Made by a program: the position numbers and the translations under genes
Assembly: GCF_000002235.5 (NCBI RefSeq)
Contig: NW_022145599.1
Location: forward strand, 4,858,905 to 4,922,904
DNA: 64,000 nucleotides
Reading direction: 5' to 3'
Source of the DNA: Strongylocentrotus purpuratus
Taxonomy: Eukaryota > Echinodermata > Echinoidea > Camarodonta > Strongylocentrotidae
Part shown: positions 1 through 10,554 of the stretch, piece after piece
How the letters are laid out: every line of letters starts with the position of its first letter
Position numbering within the stretch: the first letter of the stretch is position 1
The notes under the pieces: generated by a model
What the model was told of the DNA's origin: nothing
The model's database searches: none
The model's input: the letters and a program-made list of their open reading frames with translations, nothing else

Positions 1-286
1 AACAAAAAGTTGGTCTTCCATGAGGCCCTGTAAAACATGTATATACAATTAAAAAGATAAAACAAACAATTAGGTATGAATACATTAATAGAACAGTATT
101 ACATATTGAAAATAAATATACAATATCAAACATATTAATCAGTGTCAATTATGATGAATGCTAGTATAAATAGATCACTTGCTAAGAGAGTAAAGGATTA
201 AGTAAAAGAAGCGAGAGAGAGAGCTTAAAGAAAAATAGAGGCAGACTAGCAGTAAAAAATAATTAAAAAAAGGTGTTCCTCAAAAC

Positions 287-3200
287 CTATCCTGATTCAA
301 CAGCAAGGTGGAAAAAATATTTCTTAAGTGCCAATTTGAAGGTCTTTACATTACTTATCTGCTTAATATTAGAAGGTAATTTATTCCATAGAGAAGCACC
401 ATCATAACTTATTGCATTCTTAAGGTATTCAGTATGACATTTATCAATAATCAGGTCATGACGAGTACATTGCCGTGTGTAAAAATTATGTTGAGTTGAT
501 ACTTCTTGAAAAACATCTTTGTGAAAGTCTGAAGATAAATCGTTAAGACATTTAAAAACAAATATACATCTAAAATATTTAACCCTCTCTTGAAATGGTA
601 TCCAATTCATGCGAGTAAATAATTCCTTTGATGGGGTATACATATTACAGTTTAAAATCATTCTTGCAGCCCTCTTTTGTTTAGTTAGTTTAGTTATCTT
701 ATCTATATGACTTAAAAACCTGTTTCCCCAAATTTCACAACAATAATCATTTTGTGATTGTATGAGACATGTGTATAATAATTTCAATGAAATGTCATCT
801 ACATATGGTTTAACTCTTCTAAGCATGGCAAGTCCGGCAAACACTTTTCTACATAAATAATCTACATGATCAGACCATAATATGTTTTCATCGATCATAA
901 TACCTAGACATTTAAAGATCTTACATTGTTCAACACATATATCTTCATATTTTAATGTAATACTGTCATTTTTAAAATGGTTTAATCTTTGTTTACTTCC
1001 GATGATCATAAATTTGGTTTTATCAACATTCAAATAGAGTTTATTACATTTTATCCATGTACATATAACATTAAAATCACTTTGCAATTTAATTTGTACA
1101 TCCGAAAAGGTGGGTCCACTTACAAAAAGTGTCGTGTCGTCGGCATACATTACAATTTTTCCATGTTTCAAAACTTCTGACATATCATCTATATAAATCA
1201 AAAATAGGAGCGGGCCCAAAATAGATCCCTGTGGAACTCCAACAGAAATACAGCGATCAGTTGATTTAGAATCATTTATAGCAACATATTGTTTTCTATT
1301 ATTTAAATACGAGTCAAACCAAGCTAATGATAACTTACTCAAACCTATTTTCTTTAACTTATTTAACAAAATATCTGGATTAACCGTATCAAAAGCTCGT
1401 CTTAAATCAATAAAAAGAGCCCCTACAATGAGGCCTTTATCTATGCAGTGTAACCAACTGTCTGTTAAAGCCCCAAGAGCCGAGGCTGTAGAATGACCTG
1501 GCCGGAACCCGAACTGCGTCTTACTGAGGATATTATGTTCTATTAAATAATCATACAATTGCTGATGAACAGTCCTTTCAATGAGTTTACTTATTGCAGG
1601 TAAGATGGAAATTGGACGAAAATTACCAATATTGTTAATGTCGCCTTTTTTGAATAACGGAAAAACGGAAAAACCTTTGCATACTTCCAATCATTGGGAA
1701 AGACTCCTGTTGAAAAAGACAAATTAACCAATTGAGTAATGGTTGGTACAATAAAAGCTTTAGACTTTTTTAGGAAGATAATATTAATATCATCAGACCC
1801 TGTTGCTTTGTTAGAATCCAAGTTTGAAATCAATTTTTCAACATAGCTTTCATTGGTGGAAACAAAGTTAAAAACATAATTGGAAGGATAGCAATTAAAA
1901 ACATCCCCAATATCATGTTCGTCGGCTTGTATGACATTCATCTCTTGCGCGAGCTTAGCATTTATTCGAATAAAATAATCATTAAATGCATTGGCAATAG
2001 CGTCATCGTTATTAAACACCATATCATTGTCGTAAAGAATGGAAGGAAATGATGAGGATTTTGTTGGTAATAATAACTTTAAACATTTCCACATCTTTGA
2101 AACATCGTTTACATTTTTCTTGATTTCTTTCTTTAAATATTCAGTTTTACTTTTAAACATAGATATATTGACCTCATTCCTTAGATTGGTGTACTTTGAC
2201 CATAATTCTTCACACATTGTATTTAAATGGGAATCTTTTTGCAATAAAATCTTTTTCTTTACTTTCAATAATTTTCTATGAATATTATCTCTTTTCTTCA
2301 TCAGTGTTCTAATATGTGACGTTATCCACGAAAGCGATTGATCTTTAACACGAAATGATTTTATTGGTGCAACTTTATTTACAATAGAGGTAAAAATTAA
2401 TTTCCAGGTTCTCCAGAAAACATTAACGTCGTCAATGTCACATAAATTTGACAAAGATGCAGATTCTAAAAGATCATAAAATTCCTGATCGTCAAAATCT
2501 TTTAAAGAGCGAAAGGAAACAGTTTTAGGTAGAGACTTTTTCTGTCTTGAATTCAAATTTTGAATAACATACACCATGTAATGATCACTAAGAGAAGTCA
2601 TTATACATCCATGTTCGACAATTTTTGAAGTACGAGTTGTAAAAGCGAGATCAATAATGGAAGCGGAGTTTTTCGTAACGCGCGTAAAAATATCGATTAA
2701 TTGAATAAAGTTGTACGAACTCGTCAAATAATCTAGTTTGTGAAATAAACGTGTATCTTTTAATTTACTAAAATCACAGTTAAAATCTCCAAAAACAAGT
2801 ATTTCATCTATTGAAGAACCTGAAGAACATATTGATTCCAACCTTGCTTCAAGTTTTTCAAAAAATGAAACATCACATGACGGAGATCTGTATATACTAA
2901 TAAAATACATGCTTTTCTGAAAAGGTAAAGTAATTTGAATACATATCATTTCTAAATCCAGACTTTCCAAATCGTATCTTCTGGTATAAAAAATCTTATC
3001 TGATATATAAATAGCTATTCCTCCACCGTGGCGTGTTCTATCTTTACGTTCAACTCTTAAATTGTCGATCGATATTTCATTATCGGATATAGAAGAATCA
3101 CAAAAAGTTTCGTTAAAACAAAGAACATCAATATTATTATTAGACAAAAGGTATCGTATTAAATCAATCTTATTTACCAAACCTCTGATATTCAAATGCA

Positions 3201-3336
3201 AAAATAGACTTCCTTTCGATAGTTTAGGGATTTTACCATTTATAAGATTGAGTTGTTGTGAAAAATGGTTCGTAGACTTTTTCTTGAAGGAAGAAATATC
3301 TGGTATAATATTGACATTAGTATCCTGGTTTGACAT
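287..3336 (-). CDS. LINE ORF2, APE endonuclease and reverse transcriptase (one frame break)
   Basis: The polyprotein that nicks target DNA and copies the LINE RNA. Residues about 45-260 form an AP-endonuclease-like domain: LNIRGL, NET, GGGIAIYI, YRSPS, GDFN and SLSDHYMV in the right order. The reverse transcriptase follows with FRPISILP, QFGFRPGHST, DLRRAFDTV, GVPQGSILGPLLF and the catalytic MYADDTTLF. The tail has the usual C-terminal ASLWNKLPSNI region. The frame is lost once, near 1657-1672, where the 8-bp unit ACGGAAAA occurs twice in tandem; both sides are otherwise open. That single slip makes this copy inactive but recent. The clade is CR1-like by the look of the RT motifs; a tree would be needed to be exact. 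Confidence 0.88.
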
Positions 3337-3375
3337 ATGACATTTATTAGAGGCGCTCTCTTCTTGGCCACCATA

Positions 3376-4581
3376 TTAGTAGTAGGGGCAATATCTTAGT
3401 TTATGACCAGTCTGCAGACACTGGCGGCACTGGAGTGGAGCCCCATGTCGGCAGAAATGAGCGCGGTGGTTCGGTTCTCCACAGAATTCACATCCTTGAA
3501 ATGCGCGACTTAGATTACGTGATGTTGGTGCACTGACTACTGAAGCATAAGTCGAGCGATGGTTCATTGGCATGTTGTATTGTTGTCTTGGTGGGAGTGA
3601 CTGGGGGTGTGTGCGTTCACGTGACTGGGTGTATTGAAATGGTGGCGTCTGTTGATATGGAAACGATGTACGTTGCGTTGACTGAAGAGGGACTGGCTGG
3701 GTGGAGCGAATTGATGGGAAGCTATCCTTTTCTTCTGGTGGGAGTGGCTGGGGGTGTGTGCGATTACGTGACTGGATGTACTGAAATGGTGGCGTTGGTT
3801 GGTATGGCAACGGTGGCTGTAGAGAGGCTGTCTGTGTGGAGCGAATTGGTGGGAAGCTATCCAATGGAGGGCGATAGGTTTGTTGCCATGGTTGCAGTGG
3901 TGGTTGAGAAGGGATAGGCCGAGTAGATGGATGACGAAGAGGACGGCTAGAAGTGCCAGGTGGCGAAGGTTGTGAGATTTGAGGGGGTTGGACCGATGTC
4001 GATGTCGAATATTGTGGAGGTCGTATCGATGATGATGTGGTGACGTTTGGAGAGCGATGATTTGATGGGATTGACTTTTCCTTTAGACGCGGGACATCAA
4101 GAAGTGCTTCAATAGCATGCTTCACTTCTTTCATGTCACTTGATAATTGGTCGATTCTCTGATGCACACATTTACATTTCATGCATATTCGTTCTTTTAC
4201 GTTACATTTTAAGTCACACATCAAGCAGCGCCCATCTCTTGAAATTCCATGGTGAGACGACGTAACGCTGACAATAGAGCTATTGTCATGATTGTCTTCG
4301 TTGTTTGATAGTGACACACTTGAGCGGTTACCACGTTCTGTTTCCTTGACAAGGACAAAATGGCGGCAAATTTCGACATTCAATTCGGGGTAGATTTGAG
4401 TTAGTTCCCCTAAATAAAAGTCTGTAGTGGCAAGCCCCTCAGGAACTGATTCGTGGGCCTTGAAAATAACTTCCAGAGCAAAATATATGCTGTCACATGT
4501 AATTCCTTTCGGAAGTTTATACTTAAATGAAGAAGTTCCAGGTATACCGTGGTAACGGTTCGTCCGTATCTTAATTGTCAT
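3376..4581 (-). CDS. LINE ORF1, zinc-knuckle RNA-binding protein
   Basis: A 401-residue protein expected to bind the LINE transcript and form the ribonucleoprotein. The N-terminal 90 residues have no motif I recognise. Residues about 118-140 hold a Cys-rich cluster (CLMCDLKC, CMKCKC) followed by a short helical, possibly coiled stretch. Residues about 165-345 are rich in Pro, Gln and Ser and include an imperfect tandem duplication of about 46 residues, each half carrying SFPxIRSTQ and TPPFQY. Two CCHC knuckles close the protein: CEFCGEPNHRAHFC and CRQCLQTGHKLRYC, both C-x2-C-x4-H-x4-C. The frame is open from the ATG to the stop. ORF2 starts 39 bp downstream. The start is the first ATG of the frame. 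Confidence 0.85.
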   Translation of the reverse strand: MTIKIRTNRYHGIPGTSSFKYKLPKGITCDSIYFALEVIFKAHESVPEGLATTDFYLGELTQIYPELNVEICRHFVLVKETERGNRSSVSLSNNEDNHDNSSIVSVTSSHHGISRDGRCLMCDLKCNVKERICMKCKCVHQRIDQLSSDMKEVKHAIEALLDVPRLKEKSIPSNHRSPNVTTSSSIRPPQYSTSTSVQPPQISQPSPPGTSSRPLRHPSTRPIPSQPPLQPWQQTYRPPLDSFPPIRSTQTASLQPPLPYQPTPPFQYIQSRNRTHPQPLPPEEKDSFPSIRSTQPVPLQSTQRTSFPYQQTPPFQYTQSRERTHPQSLPPRQQYNMPMNHRSTYASVVSAPTSRNLSRAFQGCEFCGEPNHRAHFCRHGAPLQCRQCLQTGHKLRYCPYY

Positions 4582-4783
4582 GGGATGAAGTAAAATAACA
4601 CGATATCACATCAGAAAATGATCACTACAAAAATATGAAGATATATACAAATTTGTCCAGTTAGAAGACACAATTTCTTTGAAGTTCCTTTGAAGTTCCT
4701 CGCACTGCGGCCTTATCGCCGGCAAATACGGTACCTAATTGTTCTATTTACAGTCATGCATTTAAAGCTATACTTATACATGC

Positions 4784-4889
4784 ACAGTAAAACCTGTTTA
4801 TTAAGACCACCCCAGGGAAACGCAAAAGGAAGCCATTGTAGACAGGTGGCTTTTTTTAGAGAGGTGGCCACTAAGACAAGTTTGACTGT
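4784..4889. mobile_element. Short inverted-repeat MITE (CAGT-type ends)
   Basis: About 106 bp whose ends are inverted copies: CAGTAAAACCTG at the left and CAAGTTTGACTGTA at the right, with inner complementary parts around ACAGGTGGC and GAGGTGGCC. No coding capacity. The target duplication is not clear. It lies directly upstream of the LRRC14-like exon, in what should be its intron. Confidence 0.55.
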
Positions 4890-4930
4890 ATACCCATTTA
4901 CAAAATCAGTTTCTCTTTTACGTTTCACAG

Positions 4931-5776
4931 AGAACAACAGAGCTTAATTTGAGCTACAATAGCCTTAGAAATGAGGGTCTCAAAAGGATCTTGGACCTTA
5001 TTCAACAGTTCCCAGCACTCACCACATTGTGTCTTAGGTATAACACCCTGAACTTTACGAATGAACATGGTGACTCAGCAGTCAAGGAGCTAGCGTCTAC
5101 TCTCCGTCGTCTTCCCCACCTCAGATACCTCAATTTATCTGCAAATCGTATAACCCGGAAATTAGCAGAAATACTTAGCCCCATGGAGCAGTCATTGTCC
5201 CTCCTTGATGCAACCTGCTGTATGCTTTCTAAAGAGGACATTGAGTATCTCTCTGGATCTCATCATACCCGAGGCCTGCAGCATCTGCGCTTGAGAGATA
5301 ACTATGACTTTGGGCGCAACTGGGAAGCAGCGGAGAGACTTATCAGGAATGTAGCTAACAACTTGGTAGAGCTTGATCTAGAACACTGCAACCTGAGCCG
5401 AATTCAAGGTGTCGCTGCTCGACTGGCTGTTCTAGCACCAAGATTCAAGTGCTTGAGGTCTCTGGAGATACAACACAACTTTTTGACAGCTAGGGATCAG
5501 ATTAATGTTGTTGTGGAATTTGGGAAATGTCCTACGATGGACGTGCTCAGATTGTCTTTCCCTATAAAGGAAGAGGATGTATTTCTGCTTGAAGATGATG
5601 ACGAAGGCAGAACTGATCGAGAATGGTTCGAGAATGTTTGTAAGAAAAGAAAAGCTGAAGCTCAGCACCATCATCCTGGTGGTAATACATGTAAATGTAA
5701 ACTTTTAATTGTCTATGTATATCAAGAAGACTTGGTGTTCCATTCAGCTGAAGACCAATTTGTATTTTCAATTTGA
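4931..5776 (+). CDS. LRRC14: LRRC14-like protein, last exon (LRR domain and C-terminus)
   Basis: A leucine-rich-repeat exon of the PRAME/LRRC14 family. A pyrimidine-rich tract and CAG acceptor end at 4930. The exon opens in phase 0 with RTTELNLSYNSLRNEGL and runs about 281 residues to TGA at 5774-5776. LRR units are visible: LTTLCLRYNTL, LRYLNLSANRI, LQHLRLRDNYDF, LVELDLEHCNL and LRSLEIQHNFL. The order and wording (for example MEQSLSLLDATCCMLSKEDI, then a FPI step near the end) follow vertebrate LRRC14 as I remember it, where the protein acts in the cytosol and human LRRC14 is reported to dampen NF-kB signalling through the IKK complex. The last 40 residues do not follow LRRC14. Earlier exons are not found just upstream, where the LINE begins. 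It could be another PRAME-family member. Confidence 0.78.
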   Translation, partial: RTTELNLSYNSLRNEGLKRILDLIQQFPALTTLCLRYNTLNFTNEHGDSAVKELASTLRRLPHLRYLNLSANRITRKLAEILSPMEQSLSLLDATCCMLSKEDIEYLSGSHHTRGLQHLRLRDNYDFGRNWEAAERLIRNVANNLVELDLEHCNLSRIQGVAARLAVLAPRFKCLRSLEIQHNFLTARDQINVVVEFGKCPTMDVLRLSFPIKEEDVFLLEDDDEGRTDREWFENVCKKRKAEAQHHHPGGNTCKCKLLIVYVYQEDLVFHSAEDQFVFSI

Positions 5777-5866
5777 TTATACAATATATGTATATTGTTG
5801 AACTTCCACCAGAGGGTTCTGTGCATTCTGAAATATCTGCAATTTCATAAAGACATGGTAATAGCA

Positions 5867-6007
5867 GGGGGACGTTTCACAAAACTTGTCATCAGCGACA
5901 AATGACAGTTTGTGTTATAAGCTACTGAAATCCTTGCTTCTGATTGGTTATCAGCAGATTTGTCACTGATTTTTGTCATTGAAAAAAGGCTTTGTGAAAC
6001 GCCCCCC
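5867..6007. mobile_element. MITE with GGGG(A/C)CGTTTCACAAA ends
   Basis: About 141 bp with inverted ends: GGGGGACGTTTCACAAAA at the left and CTTTGTGAAACGCCCCCC at the right. The inner part is also partly palindromic (TTGTCA...TGACAA style). No coding capacity. Similar-looking elements are common in marine invertebrate genomes. It lies 90 bp past the LRRC14-like stop codon and could sit in its 3' untranslated region. Confidence 0.65.
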
Positions 6008-6149
6008 AAGGAGTGTCAGGAGAGGATTTGGAATTCATAAGAAGGTACTCCGGAAGTACTCCAGAAGAACCAGAATCACTAATCAACATATTTTGGTAGT
6101 TATCAGAGGGTCAAGTGATTTGCCATATTATAGGTCAATTTTATTTTAA

Positions 6150-6934
6150 CCCTATTTAGCCCGGGCTATTTTGAAACTGCATAGCCCGGGGGGGGGGGGG
6201 GGCTTCTAAGGCCCCCCCCCCCCACTATGATCTCGGCCGTGAAACGCCCGATCGCCGCGAAAATTTGCATCCATGTCAAGTGAAGTGTATAGAATACTAT
6301 GGTAATTTCAATTTTTTGAAAAATTCACTCATTTGCATATTTATGGTAATTTATGCAAATAAGGTCATAAATTCACATTTTTGCCCATAAATCAGACATT
6401 ATTCATATTTAAGCATTCTTTCTCACTACATATATTTGTTAGACTATTTGGAATAATAATACAACACAAAAAATTGAAAAACCAGGATTATTCCTTATGT
6501 TATCTATTGTTTTGATAATTTCTTATGTATTTCCTTGTTTTTTTTAACTAATGTATTTTATTGTTTTTGTTGTTTTATTTCATTTCCAACTATAATTCAA
6601 CTATTTTAAACCCAAAATAAACACCTAAACTATAAACAAGACCAAATAACCAATGTTTTATCTCTTTATTTGAAAAATGAGATTTCCATATGTTTTGTAC
6701 ACAAATCACAAAAATGAGCGATTTTTGGGCTGACATGCAAAGACAAAAGGACACGTGACTTTGTAATGGTACGTCCGATTTTCGAAAAATTTCTTTCAAA
6801 AGATGCGCAAGACTCGAAAGAAAAAAGTCACAAAATTTCAGTGCAAGATTTTCTTGCGTTAAAAAATTATCGCGAAAAATGTCGAGGGGGGGGGGGGCTT
6901 CTAAAGCCCCCCCCCCTCCCCGGGCTAAATAGGG
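6150..6934. mobile_element. piggyBac-like non-autonomous transposon
   Basis: A 785-bp element with inverted ends CCCTATTTAGCCCGGGCT / AGCCCGGGCTAAATAGGG, flanked on both sides by TTAA (6146-6149 and 6935-6938). A CCC start and TTAA target duplication are the piggyBac signature. No transposase is seen. Just inside each end is a G-run, then CTTCTAAG or CTTCTAAAG, then a C-run (6186-6224 and 6889-6921), which would fold into a hairpin. The interior is AT-rich and contains nothing recognisable. Confidence 0.8.
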
Positions 6935-7209
6935 TTAAAAGACAGTACCTGCCATGACTAATTTTTCTTTATTAAAGCTCAGCTAATCATATTGCATATT
7001 TTAATATATTTTGTTTTACTCTGTTTTACCCTTTTAAACAATGTCACCTTGAGAGTTTATTTACCACAATTTTCTATTCTTATCAAATATTTTTCATTAA
7101 ATGGACTTGGTAACATTGTTCAGATGAAAGAAATTGTTGCTAAGGTACCCAGGACCAAAATCCAATTGAAACCAGTTGAAATCTCCAACTGGTTTCAATT
7201 GGTTTTTTA

Positions 7210-8280
7210 GAGATATGAGTGTGAGGTATTGTGCGTGTTCACTCGTCACACAACATAACTCTTATTTTTATTTTAGCTACGAGGAAGCAAGGTTGCACTG
7301 ACAATAAAATACAAGAAAGAAAGTGTTCCCTTTTCGTTAATTTATTGGGTACTGAACAAAGCTGACAATGCACTTGCAAAGTGCAGTCAAGCAAAAGTAG
7401 CAGACTTGAAAATGTGAATATTGCACGAAGATTACATAATGATTAAGGATGAGAATGAACATGAATAAATGCGATGTACATAATGAATGAAAGCTTACGA
7501 CAGAATAGAAATGGCGTCGAAAGTCCAATGAAGATGAAGAGAGATGAAAACGAAGGAAGGGGCTCACGCGATGAATGCTGCGGAGGCTTGAAGGCGGAGA
7601 TGAAGCTTCGTAGTCGTGGCTGAAGAGCCGTGAAGAATCTCGACGCTGACGTCCGTGATGAAGATAGTGAAGAAGCTCTCAGGCGAGAAGAGAAGAGAAG
7701 AGAAGAGATGTGGCGCTCGACGACGAAGCAGTGAATCGCTTGATGTCGGAGGCAAAGAGTAGAAACGTAGACATGCAAAGCCGGCACTGGTGCTGAGTAG
7801 TAATAGTTGCTCGTTTGATGCGCCGGACTTTGATGAAGAAATGTTTAGATGAGCTGCGGTGAAATGATGAGCTCGTGAGTGGAAAGAGCTACCGGAACGA
7901 AGAAACTGGCAGCTCCCAGCGGAGAGTCAGGCGCCATGTCGGTCCTGACTATAACGTTCCACTGGGAGACTGCAGCCCGATGAACACGGCAGAGAAAGAG
8001 TTGACGTGCCGTAGAATAGACGACAGGCACAGAAGAATACAGCGTGGAGAGGAAATTACGGAGACGTCTTGACTCGACCAAGGTGAAAGCGGGAGTGAAG
8101 AAAAACCTCGTGGAGTTGAAAATACGCGGGGGAACGATGCGCGGAACCACGATGCTCGATTGGAGGAATGAACACACGTGGTCCGAATAATGAATATAGT
8201 ACCGTGATGGAAAAATACAGGAGACATGAATGTACGGTGAAAGTAGGACGAATGTAAGTAGGGCGAATGTAAGAGCCGCT
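7210..8280. other. Unique core of the AACTGG element, no gene recognised
   Basis: A GC-richer stretch of about 1.07 kb between the left repeat run and the main tandem array. Open frames exist on the minus strand (for example 8300-7845) but show no domain, and the sequence is rich in GAAGAG-type runs around 7620-7720. It could be cargo captured by the element or part of its original body. Confidence 0.4.
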
Positions 8281-9172
8281 ACAGTTTCAACTGGTTTCAA
8301 TTGGTTTCAATTGGTTTCAATTGGAATATAAAATTTCCAGTTGAAACCAATTGCCGAACTGGAAAATATTGTTATGGGTACTCATTTCCAGTTCAAACCA
8401 ATAAGAAGTGCAACTGGAACCAGTAAGGTAATTTTTCCAGTTACTCAATTGGTTCCAGTTAGAAGTCATTTCCAGTTACCCAACTGGTTCCAGTTAGAAG
8501 TTCAACTGGAAACAGTAAGATGATTTTCCTGTTACTCAATTGGTTCCAGTTAGAATTTATTTTCAGTTACCCAACTGGTTCCAGTTAGCATTCATTTCCA
8601 GTTAGAAGTCATTTTCGGTTACCCAACTGGTTCCAGTTAGAATTCATTTCAAATTACCCAATTGGTTCCAGTTGGAAGTCATTTCCAGTTACCCAACTGG
8701 TTCCAGTTAGCATTCATTTCCAGTTAGAAGTCATTTCCAGTTACCCAACTGGTTCCAGTTAGAATTCATTTCCAGTAACCCAACTGGTTCCAGTTAAAAT
8801 TCATTTCCAGTTACCCAACTGGTTCCAGTTAGCATCCATTTCCAGTTAGAAGTCATTTCCAGTTACCCAACTGGTTCCAGTTAGAAGTCATTTCCAGTTA
8901 CCCAACTGGTTCCAGTTAGAAGTCATTTCCAGTTACCCAACTGGTTCCAGTTAGCATTCATTTCCAGTTAGAAGTCATTTCCAGTTACCCAACTGGTTCC
9001 AGTTAGCATTCATTTCCAGTTACCCAACTGGTTCCAGTTAGCATTCATTTCCAGTTAGAAGTAATTTCCAGTTACCCAACTGGTTCCAGTTAGAATTCAT
9101 TTCCAGTTACACAATTGGTTCCAATTGGAAATATTTCCAGTCACCCAACTGGATCCAATTGAAACCAGTTAA
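8281..9172. repeat. AACTGG minisatellite array
   Basis: About 890 bp of tandem units of roughly 35 bp: CCAACTGGTTCCAGTT, a spacer, then a half motif TCATTTCCAGTTA. Some units carry an extra 17-bp half unit. Each unit contains the near-palindrome AACTGGTTCCAGTT. The first and last units grade into the CAATTGG form seen at the element's ends. Confidence 0.9.
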
Positions 9173-9441
9173 TTTGCATATTATCTGCTTGTGTGCAGAT
9201 CAATGTTTTATGTAATTTATTTTGATTTATAATGTACTTATTAATTAATTTACATTTGCAAGTAATGCATTTGTTTTAGATAAATATAAAGATTAATTAG
9301 CAATGATAAGCATGTTCATTAGTTACATATTTTTGTAATTACACAGATTAAAAGTTGATTAGTAAAACACTAACCATGTACAAAATACATCAAATACAAA
9401 CATATATAATGGCAATGCCTTCCTTGTTTCCTTTCCAACTA

Positions 9442-9605
9442 GGCATTGTGGCGTGCGCCTGTAATCCAGCTTACAGTGGAAATTACAAACTGATTCAGCC
9501 GAGGACGCAGGTTCGAAACTGAGTCACGTCTTTCGGATGGTGACGTTAAAGGTCGGTCCCCAGACGTAAATAATCATATCTGATTGATACACGTCTGTAA
9601 AAACC
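9442..9605 (+). mobile_element. SINE with a 7SL-like head
   Basis: The first part (TGTGGCGTGCGCCTGTAATC, then AGCTTAC) resembles the Alu domain of 7SL RNA around its A box. The next part keeps GCCGAGGACGCAGG and a Pol III B box GTTCGAAAC at 9511-9519, about 60 bp downstream. The 3' half carries TCTTTCGGATGGTGACG and GGTCGGTCCCC, a tail module seen in several invertebrate SINEs. A short A-rich and CA-repeat stretch follows. It is inserted in the AACTGG element. The 7SL relation is by eye. Confidence 0.65.
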
Positions 9606-10029
9606 AAATACACACACACACATTGTTAAGTATATTATATGGTCTGCATATTATAATGCCCTTTACATTGTACTTAATGTAGACACATATAACAATGCTT
9701 CTGTGTTGACATGAGCGATAATTAGTGCAAGAGCTAATTAACTTATAACTAATTAGGGTTATGTCCACTGTAAGTTTCAATTGGATCCAATTGAAACTAA
9801 TTGAAACCAGTTGAAACCGATTGAAACCAGTTGAAACCAATTGAAACCAATTGAAGCCAACTGGTTTCAATAGGGAAATTGGAACAACTGGTTCCAGTTG
9901 AAACCAATTAGGCACCTGGAACCAGTTGGCAATTGGTTTCACCTGGTTTCAATTGGAACCAGTATTGAAACCAGTTGGCAACTGGTTTCAATTGGTTTTA
10001 CTCCAATTGGTTTCAACTGGATTTTGGTC

Positions 10030-10540
10030 TTGGGTATTGACTTCAATGCTAAATGTACAATTAAAGATAATCTGAAAGTTTGAGTGAAAACAGACCATAA
10101 TTAAGGAATTGATCAGATCAGTTATTTCCAATTTTTATCATTATGATAAAAATTAGAAATAACTGATCTGATCGATTCCTTAATTCTCCCAACTATATTA
10201 TTACAATTTAATTACATTTTAGGTGAATGTAAATCGTCACATAGCAATGAATAAGCTCTATATATACCATTCCAGACATTTAAGTGTTGACAGATATTTA
10301 AAGCCTGTCTGATGTCTTATTTTTATGGAAAAACGGTTGGGAAAATTTGAAGAATGGTTGGTAGAATTTACTGCTAGAGGGTACAGTGACAACAATATAA
10401 ATATCTTTGTGGTTTGAGGATTTTGAAAGGATTTTTTGCATGTCAGAGGGTTAGTACAGTAGAAGGAATATAATAAGTCACATTTCATACAAAAATAACC
10501 TTTTTTTTCCATCAACCTTCAACAATATTACAGAGTCACT
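10030..10540 (+). repeat. Dispersed repeat, sister of 33960-34430 (inverted)
   Basis: This segment matches the reverse complement of 33960-34430 with scattered changes: shared landmarks are ATTAAAGATAATCTGAAAG, TTCTCCCAACT, TACCATTCCAGACATTTA and ATCAACCTTC. The match continues across the left flank of the AACTGG element (about 7100-7140). It gives the pre-insertion state of that element. No gene is seen. Confidence 0.75.
10099..10186. repeat. Near-perfect 88-bp palindrome
   Basis: The two arms, from ATTAAGGAATTGATCAGATC inward and its complement outward to ATTCCTTAATT, meet at about 10141 with almost no loop. The sister copy at 34.3 kb has only one arm. Confidence 0.8.
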
Positions 10541-10554
10541 CTAATGACTGAGCT

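Larger units (their letters stand above)
1..4690 (-). mobile_element. CR1-like LINE, nearly full length
   Basis: A non-LTR retrotransposon on the minus strand: a 5' leader above about 4581, ORF1 (4581-3376), a 39-bp gap, ORF2 (3336-287) and a 3' untranslated region that runs to the window edge. The order gag-like ORF1, then APE endonuclease plus reverse transcriptase, is that of the Jockey/CR1 branch. The 5' end is not sharply defined; it probably lies between 4620 and 4690. The 3' end may lie outside the window. Only one coding defect was noticed, so the copy looks young. Confidence 0.9.
7146..10040. mobile_element. Long inverted-repeat element made of AACTGG/CAATTGG tandem repeats
   Basis: The ends are inverted copies: TACCCAGGACCAAAATCCA at 7146 and its complement TTTTGGTCTTGGGTA at about 10026-10040. 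Inside each end lie runs of CAATTGAAACCAGTTG-type units (7161-7206 and 9771-10025). The middle holds a GC-richer unique block (7210-8280), a long tandem array (8281-9172), AT-rich sequence and a SINE (9442-9605). No transposase is recognised. The flanks, joined, match a minus-strand segment at 33960-34430, which shows the unoccupied state. The target duplication is imperfect; TTGCTAAGG and TTGACTTCAA are possible partners. The superfamily is unknown; the fold-back style of tandem repeats inside inverted repeats is a known structure. Confidence 0.75.

Noticed and set aside
7210-8280. A solo LTR
   Set aside because: A TG start and CA end can be chosen, but no flanking duplication is found and the block sits symmetrically inside another element.
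8281-9172. A CRISPR-like array of regular repeats
   Set aside because: The spacers are themselves repeated, the unit is a degenerate 35-bp minisatellite, and the genome is eukaryotic.
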